This document shows, piece after piece, positions 17,219 to 25,822 of a stretch of 64,000 bases of DNA; positions within the stretch are counted from its first letter, which is position 1, and the number at the start of each line of letters is the position of its first letter. The stretch comes from Streptomyces antarcticus (GTDB taxonomy: Bacteria > Actinomycetota > Actinomycetes > Streptomycetales > Streptomycetaceae), in assembly GCF_026627255.1 (NCBI RefSeq), contig NZ_JAPNLM010000005.1:124001-188000 (forward strand). Direction: 5' to 3'. A program made the translations under genes and the position numbers. The notes under the pieces were generated by a model. The model did not search any database. It saw nothing but the letters and a program-made list of their open reading frames with translations, and was not told the DNA's origin.

Positions 17219-17339
17219 GACCGCCCGCACGGCACCTCCTTGCCCCGGCTCGGCCGGCGGGGGGATGCCGCGCTCCGGCACATGCCCGTTCCGCATCGCG
17301 CCCGCCCGCCCGGGCGGCGCATCAAGGAGTCGCACCACC

Positions 17340-17972
17340 ATGAACACCAACCGTTCCCTCATCCGCCGCAGCGCCGCTGTCGCGGCCGCCGGTACGGCCG
17401 TACTCGTCCTCGCGGCCTGCGGGTCGAGCGGCGACAGCTCGGCCGGGCACGACGGCCACACCTCGCAGTCGCCTACCGCCTCGGCTTCCGTTCAGGCCGC
17501 GCAGGGGCAGCGCAACACCGCCGACGTCGCCTTCGCCAAGGGGATGATCCCCCACCACCGCCAGGCCGTGGACATGGCCGGCCTCGCGCCCGCCAGGGCC
17601 GAATCAGCCGAGGTCAAGCAGCTGGCGGAGGAGATCAAGAAGGCCCAGGGCCCGGAGATCAAGACGCTGTCGGGGTGGCTGACCTCATGGGGCGAGCCGG
17701 TGCCCGCCGAGGGGGCCGCGGACCACTCGGCGCACGGGACGGCCGGGATGATGACGGCCGAGGAGATGGGCGAGCTGAAGAGCGCGTCGGGCAAGGCGTT
17801 CGACATCGCCTTCATGGAAATGATGATCAAGCACCACGAAGGTGCCGTGGCGATGGCGAAGGCGGAGAAGGCCGAAGGCGCCTTCCCTGAGGCCAAGGTG
17901 ATGGCGGATGCGATCATCACCTCGCAGACCGCCGAGATCGCCAGGATGAACGGCCTGCTCGGCAAGAACTGA
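17340..17972 (+). CDS. DUF305 lipoprotein
   Basis: 210 residues. Signal peptide with lipobox VLAAC (lipid-attached C27), then a His-rich linker (GHDGHT), then the DUF305 four-helix domain (~55-210) with its paired His motifs GMIPHHRQAVDMA and MMIKHHEGAVAMAK. An insertion with further His/Met residues (DHSAHGTAGMM) lies between them. AAGGAG precedes the ATG. The protein is exposed on the outer face of the membrane. The family has ferritin-like helices and is repeatedly found in copper-resistance loci, but its reaction is not established. Confidence 0.92.
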   Translation: MNTNRSLIRRSAAVAAAGTAVLVLAACGSSGDSSAGHDGHTSQSPTASASVQAAQGQRNTADVAFAKGMIPHHRQAVDMAGLAPARAESAEVKQLAEEIKKAQGPEIKTLSGWLTSWGEPVPAEGAADHSAHGTAGMMTAEEMGELKSASGKAFDIAFMEMMIKHHEGAVAMAKAEKAEGAFPEAKVMADAIITSQTAEIARMNGLLGKN

Positions 17973-18055
17973 CCCACTCTGGCGGAGGGGTGTGCGGGGG
18001 TCTTGCGTCCCTCGCGCGCTCCTGCGTCCCGTGCGGGGTTCACGCCCTGGCGAGA

Positions 18056-18072
18056 ATACCCCCAGAGGGTAT
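18056..18072. promoter_or_regulatory. CsoR-like copper operator
   Basis: ATACCC-CCAGA-GGGTAT is a 6-5-6 inverted repeat of the kind bound by actinobacterial CsoR Cu(I) repressors (TACCC/GGGTA arms). It sits about 50 bases upstream of the DUF4396 start. Confidence 0.7.
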
Positions 18073-18124
18073 GCGTTGAGGGTGTGGGGCCGCCGGAGCG
18101 GGGTCGCACTGGACGGGATTGGGG

Positions 18125-18451
18125 ATGACGGTCATGGATCACAGTGCGCACCACACCGGCACCGCTCACGATGGCAGCGCGAACCAGGCGCACGCGGGTC
18201 ACGCCGGGCGCCGGTCGGGCGGGGTGACCTGGGGGACCGCCGCGAAGGCGACGCTGCACTGCCTGACCGGATGTGTGATCGGCGAGATCCTCGGCATGGT
18301 CATCGGAACCGCCCTGATGTGGGGCAACGCCCAGACGATGATCCTGGCGATCACGCTGGCGTTCGTCGCGCCCCAGCCGCGCACCCACGGCAAGCACGAC
18401 TACGTCTGCGACATCCACCAGTTCATGTCCGGAACCCTCACCGTCCGCTGA
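18125..18451 (+). CDS. DUF4396 N-terminal half fused to a cupredoxin C-terminus (chimeric, probably deletion product)
   Basis: 108 residues. A His-rich start (MDHSAHHTGTAHDG) is followed by the DUF4396 core KATLHCLTGCVIGEILGMVI and GNAQTMILAITLAF. DUF4396 proteins normally continue through more membrane helices. Here, after ITLAF (~residue 81), the sequence switches to HDYVCDIHQFMSGTLTV, which is the copper-ligand loop (Cys, His, Met) and last strand of small cupredoxins. The simplest reading is a deletion joining two neighbouring copper-locus genes in frame. A possible CsoR operator lies upstream. Start ATG 18125; TTG 18119 is an alternative. Confidence 0.75.
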   Translation: MTVMDHSAHHTGTAHDGSANQAHAGHAGRRSGGVTWGTAAKATLHCLTGCVIGEILGMVIGTALMWGNAQTMILAITLAFVAPQPRTHGKHDYVCDIHQFMSGTLTVR

Positions 18452-18466
18452 TCCCCGGAGTCACCC

Positions 18467-18886
18467 CTGCCCCACGTTCCACGCCACAGCGACGCCCACC
18501 TGCTGGCGCTGTTCCGCATCGTGACCGGATCCCTCCTCGCCTGCCACGGCGCGGCCAAGCTCTTCGGCGTCCTCGGCGGCGACCTCGTACCGGTGGGCAG
18601 GTGGCCGTACTGGTGGGCCGGACTCATCGAACTCGGCGGGGGAACCCTCGTCGCCGCCGGCGTGGCCGTCCGCCCCGCGGCGCTCCTGTGCTCGGGTGTC
18701 ATGGCCTACGCCTATTTCACCGAGCGCCAGAGCCAGGGCCTCCTCCCGATGCAGAATGACGGGGAGCCGGCCGCCCTGTACTGCTGGGCGTTCCTCGCCC
18801 TCGCCGTCCTCGCCCCGGCGGCCCTCTCCCTGCCCGTCGGCAAGCGCCTCGCGTCCCCCGCCGCCTCCGTACCAGCTGGGACGTAG
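18467..18886 (+). CDS. DoxX-like integral membrane protein
   Basis: About 139 residues with four hydrophobic segments. The DoxX pattern LLALFRIVTGSLLACHGAAK at the N-terminus and WAGLIELGGGTLVAAGVAVRP in the middle are clear. Homologues include LLALFR in their first helix, so the start should lie upstream of the GTG at 18521. CTG at 18467, six bases after GGAG, is the best candidate and would be a rare start codon. Membrane protein linked to redox or sulfur stress; role here unknown. Confidence 0.8.
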   Translation: MPHVPRHSDAHLLALFRIVTGSLLACHGAAKLFGVLGGDLVPVGRWPYWWAGLIELGGGTLVAAGVAVRPAALLCSGVMAYAYFTERQSQGLLPMQNDGEPAALYCWAFLALAVLAPAALSLPVGKRLASPAASVPAGT

Positions 18887-18900
18887 CCGCCCGCAATCTG

Positions 18901-18942
18901 TGCGGAAATGGGGTGACGGGGTGCCGTCACTCCATTTCCGCA
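18901..18942 (+). terminator. 19-bp hairpin after doxX
   Basis: Arms 18901-18919 and 18924-18942 pair over 19 positions (one G-U) with a GGTG loop, 14 bases past the DoxX stop. This should insulate the next promoter. Confidence 0.85.
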
Positions 18943-19351
18943 TTCCGTCAATTGGGTCCGACGATGGATGGGGGGCGATCCCCTCGCATTCTCTATTGCG
19001 AATGGGTCGCAATAACGCGGAGACGCCCGGTCGGTCTAGTGTTTTCGCTGCGTGTCGCGACGATTATGACGCCTTCTGTTTTGCCTCCAAAAGGCTGTGG
19101 CCAGTGCGAATGCGTCGTTGGGAGGGGCCCTTTCCCGATCCCGGAGGGGAATGCGGTCACCCGGCGCCGGTGCTGCGTGCTTTCCTTCCGTTTGCACGTT
19201 CCGAGCGTGAAAACGACACGCGGTCGGCGGGCCTTGAGTCGTCACTCATGCCTCACAGGCCTGTTGACCGACCGAATTTCTCCCCAACTGAACGTCCCCG
19301 CCCGGCCGCGTGTGCACGGCCGGACGCGGTTCGCAGTCGAGAGGATCAGCC
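18943..19351 (+). promoter_or_regulatory. 409-base leader of the DUF4331-TPR-NicO operon
   Basis: There is no supported coding sequence. The stretch is less GC-rich than its surroundings. It contains a Nur-like inverted repeat (18995-19013) and a small dyad TGAGT-CGTC-ACTCA (19235-19248). The long distance from the putative operator to the TTG start suggests a sizeable 5' untranslated region or a second promoter. Confidence 0.55.
18995..19013. promoter_or_regulatory. Nur-box-like nickel operator
   Basis: ATTGCGA-ATGGG-TCGCAAT is a perfect 7-5-7 inverted repeat. It has the geometry of the Streptomyces Nur box (tTGCaa-N5-ttGCAA), with only the inner a/t positions changed. It lies upstream of an operon ending in a nickel/cobalt transporter gene. 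Confidence 0.65.
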
Positions 19352-20905
19352 TTGAATTCCACCTCCGCACGGCCCCGTTCGCGGCGCGTGTTCGACCAGT
19401 CCCTCCTCGTTCTGGGCGCGGGCGCTCTGGCGACCGGCCTCGCCGCCATGACGCTGGCCCCGGGGGTCAGCGCCGCCTCCAGCCACCGCGAGGCCCCGCT
19501 GATCGCGGGCGACCCGCGCGCGGACAACACCGACGTGTACGCGTTCACCAGCCCCGACAAGGCCGACACGGTCACTCTCCTGGCGAACTGGATCCCGTTC
19601 GAGGAGCCCAACGGCGGCCCCAACTTCTACCCCTTCGCGGACGACGCCCGCTACAACATCAAGATCGACAACACTGGTGACGGAAACGCGGACGTCACCT
19701 ACACCTGGCGCTTCCGCAGCAGCTACCGCGACGACGCCAACCAGTTCCTGTACAACACCGGCCCGGTCACCACGCTGAACGACCCGGACCTGAACTTCCG
19801 CCAGGTCTACGACCTCGTCGTCACCACCGGCGGCAAGTCCACCGTGCTCCTGTCCGGCGTGCCGGCCGCTCCCTCCCGCGTCGGCCCGGCATCCATGCCG
19901 AACTATGCGTCCCTGCGCAACCAGGCCATCCTCAACCTCCCCGGCGGCGGCAAGACGTACGCCGGCCAGGCCGAGGACCCGTTCTTCGCCGACCTGCGCG
20001 TCTTCGACCTCCTGTACGGCGGCGACCTGTCCGAGCGCGGCCAGGACACCCTGGCCGGCTACAACGTCAACTCCGTCGCCATCCAGGTCCCCAAGAGACT
20101 CCTCGCGCTGAAGGGGAACACCGGCCGCAACCCGGTCATCGGCGTGTGGTCGACGACCGACCGGCAGGGCGTCCAGGTCTCCGACTCCCGCACGAAGCAC
20201 GGTGACAACTGGAAGCAGGTCTCCCGCCTCGGCAACCCCCTGGTCAACGAGGTCGTCGTCCCCATCAAGTTCAAGGACGCCTTCAACACCCTCAACCCCG
20301 ACCAGGACCGCACCGTCCAGCCGGTCGTGGACAAGGTCCTCGACCCGATCCTGCCCAAGCTGATCCAGCAGATCTACGGAATCCCGGCCCCCGCCACCCC
20401 CCGGCGGGACCTCTTCGAGATCTACCTGACCGGCATCTGCAAGGCCTGCGGGCCGATCCAGGCCGACCTCAACGCCCACCGCCTCAACCGGGACGCGAAC
20501 CGTCGGGACGTCGTGCCCGCCGAGGAACTGCGCCTGAACATGGCCGTACCGCCCACCGCGCGGCCCAACCGTTACGGCGTCCTCGCCGGCGACCTCGCGG
20601 GCTTCCCCAACGGCCGCCGCCTGACCGACGACGTCATCGACATCTCCCTCCAGGCCGTCGAAGGCGCCGCCCAGACCGGTCAGCTCGTCCCGGCGCTGGC
20701 CGACGGCGACAGGGTCAATGCCAACGAGGTGCCCTTCGGCACGTCGTTCCCGTACCTGGCGCTGCCGCACACCAAGTCCGTCAACAGCGGGCCGGGCGTC
20801 CTGCAGAAGTCCGGAACGAAGAACGCCGCAGCCCTCGGCGGACTCGGCGCCCTGCTCCTGGCCGTGGGCGGCCTCCGCCTTCGCCGCAGTCGCAAGACCA
20901 GCTGA
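19352..20905 (+). CDS. DUF4331 exported protein
   Basis: 517 residues from TTG 19352, preceded by AGAGGA. A hydrophobic export signal (~19-45, ending GVSAASSHREAPLIAGDPRA) leads into the DUF4331 domain with its conserved start SSHREAPLI and DNTDVYAFTSPD. A C-terminal membrane helix followed by RLRRSRKTS suggests anchoring on the outer face. The function of DUF4331 is unknown. It is the first gene of an operon with a TPR protein and a NicO transporter; a GC hairpin separates it from the second gene. Confidence 0.9.
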   Translation: MNSTSARPRSRRVFDQSLLVLGAGALATGLAAMTLAPGVSAASSHREAPLIAGDPRADNTDVYAFTSPDKADTVTLLANWIPFEEPNGGPNFYPFADDARYNIKIDNTGDGNADVTYTWRFRSSYRDDANQFLYNTGPVTTLNDPDLNFRQVYDLVVTTGGKSTVLLSGVPAAPSRVGPASMPNYASLRNQAILNLPGGGKTYAGQAEDPFFADLRVFDLLYGGDLSERGQDTLAGYNVNSVAIQVPKRLLALKGNTGRNPVIGVWSTTDRQGVQVSDSRTKHGDNWKQVSRLGNPLVNEVVVPIKFKDAFNTLNPDQDRTVQPVVDKVLDPILPKLIQQIYGIPAPATPRRDLFEIYLTGICKACGPIQADLNAHRLNRDANRRDVVPAEELRLNMAVPPTARPNRYGVLAGDLAGFPNGRRLTDDVIDISLQAVEGAAQTGQLVPALADGDRVNANEVPFGTSFPYLALPHTKSVNSGPGVLQKSGTKNAAALGGLGALLLAVGGLRLRRSRKTS

Positions 20906-20924
20906 CCCGCCCGTTCCGGGCGGG
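20906..20924 (+). terminator. Short hairpin between DUF4331 and TPR genes
   Basis: CCCGCCCG-TTC-CGGGCGGG begins immediately after the DUF4331 stop. It may stabilise the upstream message or attenuate transcription rather than end it fully, because the next gene lies 64 bases further on in the same direction. Confidence 0.5.
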
Positions 20925-20987
20925 AACCGGGGCTGACCTCCCGCCTTCCGCCCGGACACCTCTGCCCAGCCCACCGGGGAGGACCCT

Positions 20988-22331
20988 GTGCACCGGCCCG
21001 AAGACGAACCCGCCCCCTCGATCCGTCGGCGCAGACCCCTGCGGAACGGCGCGATCACGATCGCCCTGGGGGTGGCCATGTTCACCGCCGGCGCCGTGGC
21101 GGCCTCCCCGGCAGGCGTCAACAGGGCGGCGGAAAGCTCGGCTTCGGCCGCACCCGGAGTCCAGGTCCGGGGTGTCGAGGCGCTGCGGGAGCGGGTACGG
21201 CGCCTGCCGGCGGATCCCGTCAGCTGGGCGGACCTCGGTACGGCCCTGGTGCAACAGGCCCGTACCACTGCCGATCAGTCCGCCTACACGCAGGCGGAGG
21301 CGGCGCTGCGCCGCTCGCTCGCGCTCCAGCCGGGCGAGAACCTCCACGCGGAGATCGGCATGGGCGCGCTCGCCGCGGCACGCCACGAGTTCCACGACGC
21401 CCTCACCTGGGCTCGCAAGGCGATCGTGACCAGCCCCGCCACCCCCGCCGCCTACGGGATCCTGGCCGACGCACTCACCCAGCTCGGCCAGTACGAGGAC
21501 TCCTACACGGCCGTCCAGACGATGGCCGATCTGCGCCCCGACAGTTCCTCCCTCGCCCGCGCCTCCTACACCTTCGAACTCCGCGGCGACACGCTCCAGG
21601 CCAAGGCGGTGATGGGACGCGCCCTGCGTGCGGCCGGCACCCCGGGTGAACGGGCCTTCGCCCACACCCACCTGTCCTCACTCGCCCTGGAGAGCGGCGA
21701 TCCGGCGACCGCGTTGCGCGAGGCCCGGCGGGGCCTGGCCGAAGCACCCCAGGACCCCGGCCTGCTCGAGGCACGGGCCAAAGCCCATGCGGCCCTCGGC
21801 CAGCCCGGGCAGGCCGTCGCCGACTACACCGCGGCCATCGCGGTGGCACCCCTGCCGCAGTACCTGCTGGGGCTGGGGGAACTTCAGCAGTCCCTGGGCC
21901 ACCGGGCCGATTCCGAGAGCCAGTACGCGGTCCTGCGCGCTCAGGAGAAGATCCGCCGAGCCGAAGGCGCTCCCGCCGATGTCGACGCGATCCTCTTCGA
22001 AGCCGACCACGGCGCCCCCCGACAGGCCGTGGCCATGGCGGAAGCCGCCGTGTCCGAACGCCCCTTCATCGCCGTCCACGACGCCTATGCCTGGGCCCTG
22101 CACCGCGCCGGACGCGACGAAGAGGCCCTCGCGCAAGCCGACAAGGCCCTCGCCCTCGGCACCCGCAGCGCGCTCTTCCTCTTTCACCGCGGCACCATCC
22201 GACAGTCCCTCGGCAACACCGCGGACGCCCGGCGCGACCTCGAACGGGCCCTGGCCACCGACCCGTACTTCCACCCGGTGCACGCCTCTGCGGCGCGCAC
22301 CTCGATCCGGCGAATCGACGACGCCTCATGA
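20988..22331 (+). CDS. Tetratricopeptide repeat protein, membrane-anchored
   Basis: 447 residues from GTG with GGGGAGGA upstream. An N-terminal membrane segment (~22-42) is followed by an array of about nine TPR-like helical pairs, for example ADLGTALVQQARTTADQSAY, AYGILADALTQLGQYEDSY and AYAWALHRAGRDEEALAQAD. It has no catalytic motif, so it is probably a scaffold or chaperone outside the membrane. Its stop overlaps the NicO transporter start (ATGA), and with DUF4331 it appears to form a conserved trio around metal uptake. Confidence 0.88.
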   Translation: MHRPEDEPAPSIRRRRPLRNGAITIALGVAMFTAGAVAASPAGVNRAAESSASAAPGVQVRGVEALRERVRRLPADPVSWADLGTALVQQARTTADQSAYTQAEAALRRSLALQPGENLHAEIGMGALAAARHEFHDALTWARKAIVTSPATPAAYGILADALTQLGQYEDSYTAVQTMADLRPDSSSLARASYTFELRGDTLQAKAVMGRALRAAGTPGERAFAHTHLSSLALESGDPATALREARRGLAEAPQDPGLLEARAKAHAALGQPGQAVADYTAAIAVAPLPQYLLGLGELQQSLGHRADSESQYAVLRAQEKIRRAEGAPADVDAILFEADHGAPRQAVAMAEAAVSERPFIAVHDAYAWALHRAGRDEEALAQADKALALGTRSALFLFHRGTIRQSLGNTADARRDLERALATDPYFHPVHASAARTSIRRIDDAS

Positions 22332-24010
22332 ACCTCCTCACCCGCCGGCGCCTGACAGCCGTCCCTCTCGCAGCCGTGCTCCTCGTTCCGATCGCACAGA
22401 TCGCCGCGGCGCCGGCCGCCACCGCCCACCCCCTGGGCAACTTCACCGTCAACTACTCGACCAGCATCACGCTGCGCCCGGACGCGGTCGATGCCGAGAT
22501 CGTGGTCGACCGCGCCGAGATCGCGGCGGCGCAACAGCGACCGCTCGTCGACCAGAATCACGACGGATCGGTGACGAAGGGGGAGGCACAGGCGTACGCC
22601 GACGAGGAGTGCGCCGTGCTGACCAGGCAGCTGGGCGCCGACATCGGCAGCAGAAAAGCGCGCTGGGACAGCGGCCCCAGCATGCTGACGTTCCACCCGG
22701 GCGAAGCCGGGCTGGAGACCAGCCGCCTCGCGTGCCACCTCACCGCCGAAGCGGACCTCGGTTCATCCACCGCCATCCGTGTCACCACGCACTACGACAC
22801 CCGGCGCGTCGGCTGGCACGAGATCACCGCCAACGGCCGGGGAGTCACCGTCGCCGACTCCACCGTTCCGGCGGCCTCACCCACCAACCAGTTGCGGCAC
22901 TATCCGCGAGATCCCCTCGCCGCCCCGCTCGACCAGCGGACGGCAGAGCTCCGGGCCACTCCCGGCGACGGGCCGGCAGCCCGGATCGTGCCCCCCGGCC
23001 TGCCGGGGTCGGGCCCTGCCACCGCCGCCCTGAACAAGGTCTCCACCCTCTTCGACACCCTGGTCGGCAGCCGCGAACTCACCGTGCCCGTCGGCCTCCT
23101 CGCCCTGCTGCTCGCCGTCGTACTCGGTGCCTCTCACGCGGCGATGCCGGGACACGGCAAGACGATCATGGCCGCGTATCTGGCCGGCCGACGCGGCACC
23201 CCGCGCGACGCCTTCACCGTCGGTGCCACCGTCACCCTCACCCACACCGCGGGGGTCCTCGCCCTCGGCCTCGCCCTCCCGCTGGCCACCCACCTCGCGG
23301 GGGAAACCGTCCTCGTCTGGCTCGGGCTCGCCAGCGGCTTGCTCGTCACCGCGATCGGCCTTCAACTGCTGCGCTCCGCACTTCGTGGTAAGGCGAACCA
23401 TCACCACCACCACAGTCACAGCCATCACAGTCACGACCACCACAGCGACCATGACGGGCCCGGTCACAGCCACGGGTCCGGGCACGGCCACGGGCCCGGT
23501 CACGGTCACGGCCACGGGCACGGGCACGACGCGCCGGCCGGTCTGCCGCCGGCGCGCCGGGCGCCGGGCACCCCATCGACGGACGGCTCCGTGGTGGTCC
23601 TGACCAAGCACGCCCCGGCGTCGCACAGCCACAGCCACAGCGACCGCCACGAGGCTGCCGGCCCCGCCCGCTCTCCGGCCCGCAGAGGGCGCTGGGCCCT
23701 GGTGGGAGTCGGCATCGCCGGCGGCCTGGTCCCCAGCCCCTCCGCGCTCGTGGTCCTCCTCGGGGCCATTGCCTTGGGCCGTACCGCCTTCGGCGTCCTG
23801 CTCGTCATCGGCTACGGACTCGGCATGGCCGTCACGCTCACCCTCGCCGGACTCCTCCTCGTGCGCCTGCGTGACCGTATCGCCGTCCACGCCGCCGAAC
23901 GGGCTTCCCAGCGTCTGAAGACCCTGGGGCGCATCGGACCGGCCGCGACTTCCGCACTCGTGCTCCTCGTCGGGATCGGTCTCACCGTTCGCGCCCTCAC
24001 CGGGATCTGA
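22328..24010 (+). CDS. NicO/RcnA-family nickel/cobalt transporter with His-rich loop
   Basis: 560 residues. A signal-like N-terminus (~1-36) opens an extracytoplasmic domain of ~200 residues that contains an EF-hand-like DQNHDGSVTKGEA (~75). The membrane part starts at ~250 with the NicO signature ASHAAMPGHGKTIMAAYLAG and TLTHTAGVLALGLALP. Between membrane helices lies a loop with about 30 His in ~60 residues (~358-405) plus a second SHSHSHSD patch. Family members move Ni(II)/Co(II), some inward and some outward; the Nur-like operator upstream argues for uptake. Translationally coupled to the TPR gene. Confidence 0.88.
   Translation: MNLLTRRRLTAVPLAAVLLVPIAQIAAAPAATAHPLGNFTVNYSTSITLRPDAVDAEIVVDRAEIAAAQQRPLVDQNHDGSVTKGEAQAYADEECAVLTRQLGADIGSRKARWDSGPSMLTFHPGEAGLETSRLACHLTAEADLGSSTAIRVTTHYDTRRVGWHEITANGRGVTVADSTVPAASPTNQLRHYPRDPLAAPLDQRTAELRATPGDGPAARIVPPGLPGSGPATAALNKVSTLFDTLVGSRELTVPVGLLALLLAVVLGASHAAMPGHGKTIMAAYLAGRRGTPRDAFTVGATVTLTHTAGVLALGLALPLATHLAGETVLVWLGLASGLLVTAIGLQLLRSALRGKANHHHHHSHSHHSHDHHSDHDGPGHSHGSGHGHGPGHGHGHGHGHDAPAGLPPARRAPGTPSTDGSVVVLTKHAPASHSHSHSDRHEAAGPARSPARRGRWALVGVGIAGGLVPSPSALVVLLGAIALGRTAFGVLLVIGYGLGMAVTLTLAGLLLVRLRDRIAVHAAERASQRLKTLGRIGPAATSALVLLVGIGLTVRALTGI
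23398..23530. repeat. His/Gly-coding repeat in the NicO loop
   Basis: Imperfect repeats of CAC/CAT triplets followed by cacggncccggt/cacggncacggg units encode the polyhistidine and GHGHG tracts, the probable metal-buffering loop. Confidence 0.8.
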
Positions 24011-24032
24011 GGAGCGAGGGGGACTCGGACAC

Positions 24033-24725
24033 TCACGGTTCAGGAGCGCGCGCGTAGGCGGCGACGCGCTCACGGTGGTGCCACACCCGCAGTTGATCGT
24101 CGTCGTTGACGCATGCCCAGCCCGGCAGTGCGCGGCAGCGGGGACAGACGATGGTCCGCGCCTCTTCGGGGTGCACCGGCCTCACGTGTTCCCCGCCCAA
24201 CTGGCGGGGCATGTCCGAGGCGAGCGCGGCACGGTAGGCGGTGACCCGTTGCGCGTGGTTGGCGGCGCGGTCGGCTCCGCTGACATGATTGCAGGGGTTT
24301 CCGGCCTGTGCCCGGCACAGGGGACAGGCCACGGATTCCCGGACCTCGTCCTGGCGGGGGGTGCGCCGGAGGAGGAGCAGGGGCTGCTGCAAGCGGGCCA
24401 GTGTCGTCCGGGTCTGGGCGCGGCCTTCATCCGTGCCCCAGAAGGCGATCAGCGGGTCGGGACCGATGGGGCGGCGCGCCGGGCAGACGTCCTCGTGCAG
24501 GACGTGTACGGGTCCCGCATGGTTGTTTCCGTCCCACCTGAACGGTGCACCCGCTTCATCGACTTGCCAGCCTGACCCCGGCGGAACGAGGGAGGCGGGT
24601 GCCTGGCGCAGGTCGAGGTCCAGGTACTGGTCCTCCTCGACCGTGTAGCGGCCGACGGTGTCGCCGCAGACCGGACAGACCACCAGGGCCCGCTTGGTGC
24701 TTCTTTCAGAGTGCGTACTGCTCAC
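24033..24725 (-). CDS. Zinc-finger protein with phage-type C-P-x-C...H modules
   Basis: About 230 residues. Three Cys-rich units: VCPVCGDTVGRYTVEED (~18), then two similar modules ACPLCRAQAGNPCNHV...HAQRVTAY (~130) and VCPRCRALPGWACVND...HHRERVAAY (~196). The last two have the CPxC-x(4-6)-GxxC-...-H-x2-R pattern of small DNA-binding zinc fingers common in actinobacterial mobile elements. I start at GTG 24725 (VSSTHSERSTKRAL); no ribosome binding site is clear. The longer frame to 24965 looks non-homologous. Function unknown, possibly nucleic-acid binding. Confidence 0.65.
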   Translation of the reverse strand: MSSTHSERSTKRALVVCPVCGDTVGRYTVEEDQYLDLDLRQAPASLVPPGSGWQVDEAGAPFRWDGNNHAGPVHVLHEDVCPARRPIGPDPLIAFWGTDEGRAQTRTTLARLQQPLLLLRRTPRQDEVRESVACPLCRAQAGNPCNHVSGADRAANHAQRVTAYRAALASDMPRQLGGEHVRPVHPEEARTIVCPRCRALPGWACVNDDDQLRVWHHRERVAAYARAPEP

Positions 24726-25107
24726 GCGACGCACGGTAGTGTGCTCACGCGCAGGCTGGCGGGCCTCCCCAGAGGCCGTTGAACAGAGTGCCGGTTCACC
24801 CTTGCGCCCGGATCCCTCCGGAAGTGAACCCTGAGACGCATCCTTCGGGTGAATCCGGAGCACCGAGCCAAACCGGCGGACCGCGCGCAGCGAATCGCAC
24901 CGAGCGGGGTCCCATGTCCGGACTGCGGGCGCTGCGGGCAGAGGCGTCGAGTCATTCACCCGCACGAGCGAAGCGTTCTGGCCCGCCCGTGCGCAGGGAC
25001 CCGCCGTATCCCGCGTCCGTTCAGGTCCGCGAGGGCGACCAGCACGGGGAACGGCCGAGCGCCTGTACGCCGAGGAGCCCGGGGAATCCGACGTACGGGT
25101 ACAGGTG
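24726..25107. other. Intergenic region with no supported gene
   Basis: 382 bases between two minus-strand genes. Frames here are open but carry no recognisable protein features, and I see no strong hairpin. It presumably contains the promoter of the zinc-finger gene. Confidence 0.5.
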
Positions 25108-25692
25108 TCAGGGGGTGCGGGCCCTGAGGTGGGCCCGTTCCCCCTGGGTGCCGAACAGGATGAGGAGTTCCACGGTCCGCTCGTCGTCCGAGCCGAGCCA
25201 GTGCGGCACGTGCGTGTCGAACTCAGCGGCCTCGCCCGGCTTGAGGACCACGGTCTCCTCGCCCAGCAGCAGGCGTAGCCGGCCGGCGAGAACGTAGACC
25301 CATTCGAAGCCCTCGTGGGTGCTGAGCTGTGGTTCGGTGTCGGGCCGGGGCGGGATGAGGAGTTTGTGGGCCTGGGTGCCGCCGGGGCGGCTGAGCGGCA
25401 CGAAGGTCATGCCGTTGCGGGTGACGGGCTTGAGGTGGATGCGCGGATCACCGGTGCGGGGTGCGCCGACGAACTCGTCCAGGGGCACGGCGTAGACCTC
25501 GGCAAGAGGGAGCAGCATCTCCAAGGTCGGTTTGCGGGTGCCGCCTTCGAGGCGGGAAAGCGTGCTCGCGTTGATCCCGGTCCGCTCGGCGAGGCCGGCC
25601 AGCGTCAGCCGGTGACGCCGTCGCAGCTCCCGCAGCCGCGGCCCGACCGCTGCCAGCCGGTCCTTCTTCTCGGTGCCCATGCCCACCAGCAT
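25108..25692 (-). CDS. XRE-family transcriptional regulator with cupin domain
   Basis: 194 residues. The HTH_3 domain spans ~17-72 (LRELRRRHRLTLAGLAERTG, INASTLSRLEGGTRKP) and a C-terminal cupin ~115-185 (HEGFEWVYVLAGRLRLLLG, LKPGEAAEFDTHVPHWLG). This is the common one-component design in which a small ligand bound to the cupin changes DNA binding. The ATG at 25692 is used here; an internal ATG at 25680 is possible. Target and ligand unknown. Confidence 0.9.
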   Translation of the reverse strand: MLVGMGTEKKDRLAAVGPRLRELRRRHRLTLAGLAERTGINASTLSRLEGGTRKPTLEMLLPLAEVYAVPLDEFVGAPRTGDPRIHLKPVTRNGMTFVPLSRPGGTQAHKLLIPPRPDTEPQLSTHEGFEWVYVLAGRLRLLLGEETVVLKPGEAAEFDTHVPHWLGSDDERTVELLILFGTQGERAHLRARTP

Positions 25693-25822
25693 GCTGAAAC
25701 GGCATGAGGCTTTGCAACTCCAGCAGCGTGGAGCGCAGTGTCGTACCAGCGGCCCGGCCCGGTGCCCGGCCGGCCCGGTACCCGGCTGACCGCTTCCGGA
25801 GGGCGCGAAGCGCGGGCCGACG

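Noticed and set aside
16682..17461. Minus-strand 259-codon frame opposite DUF6153/DUF305
   Set aside because: Arg/Gly/Ala-rich without motifs. The plus-strand genes have signal peptides and family signatures.
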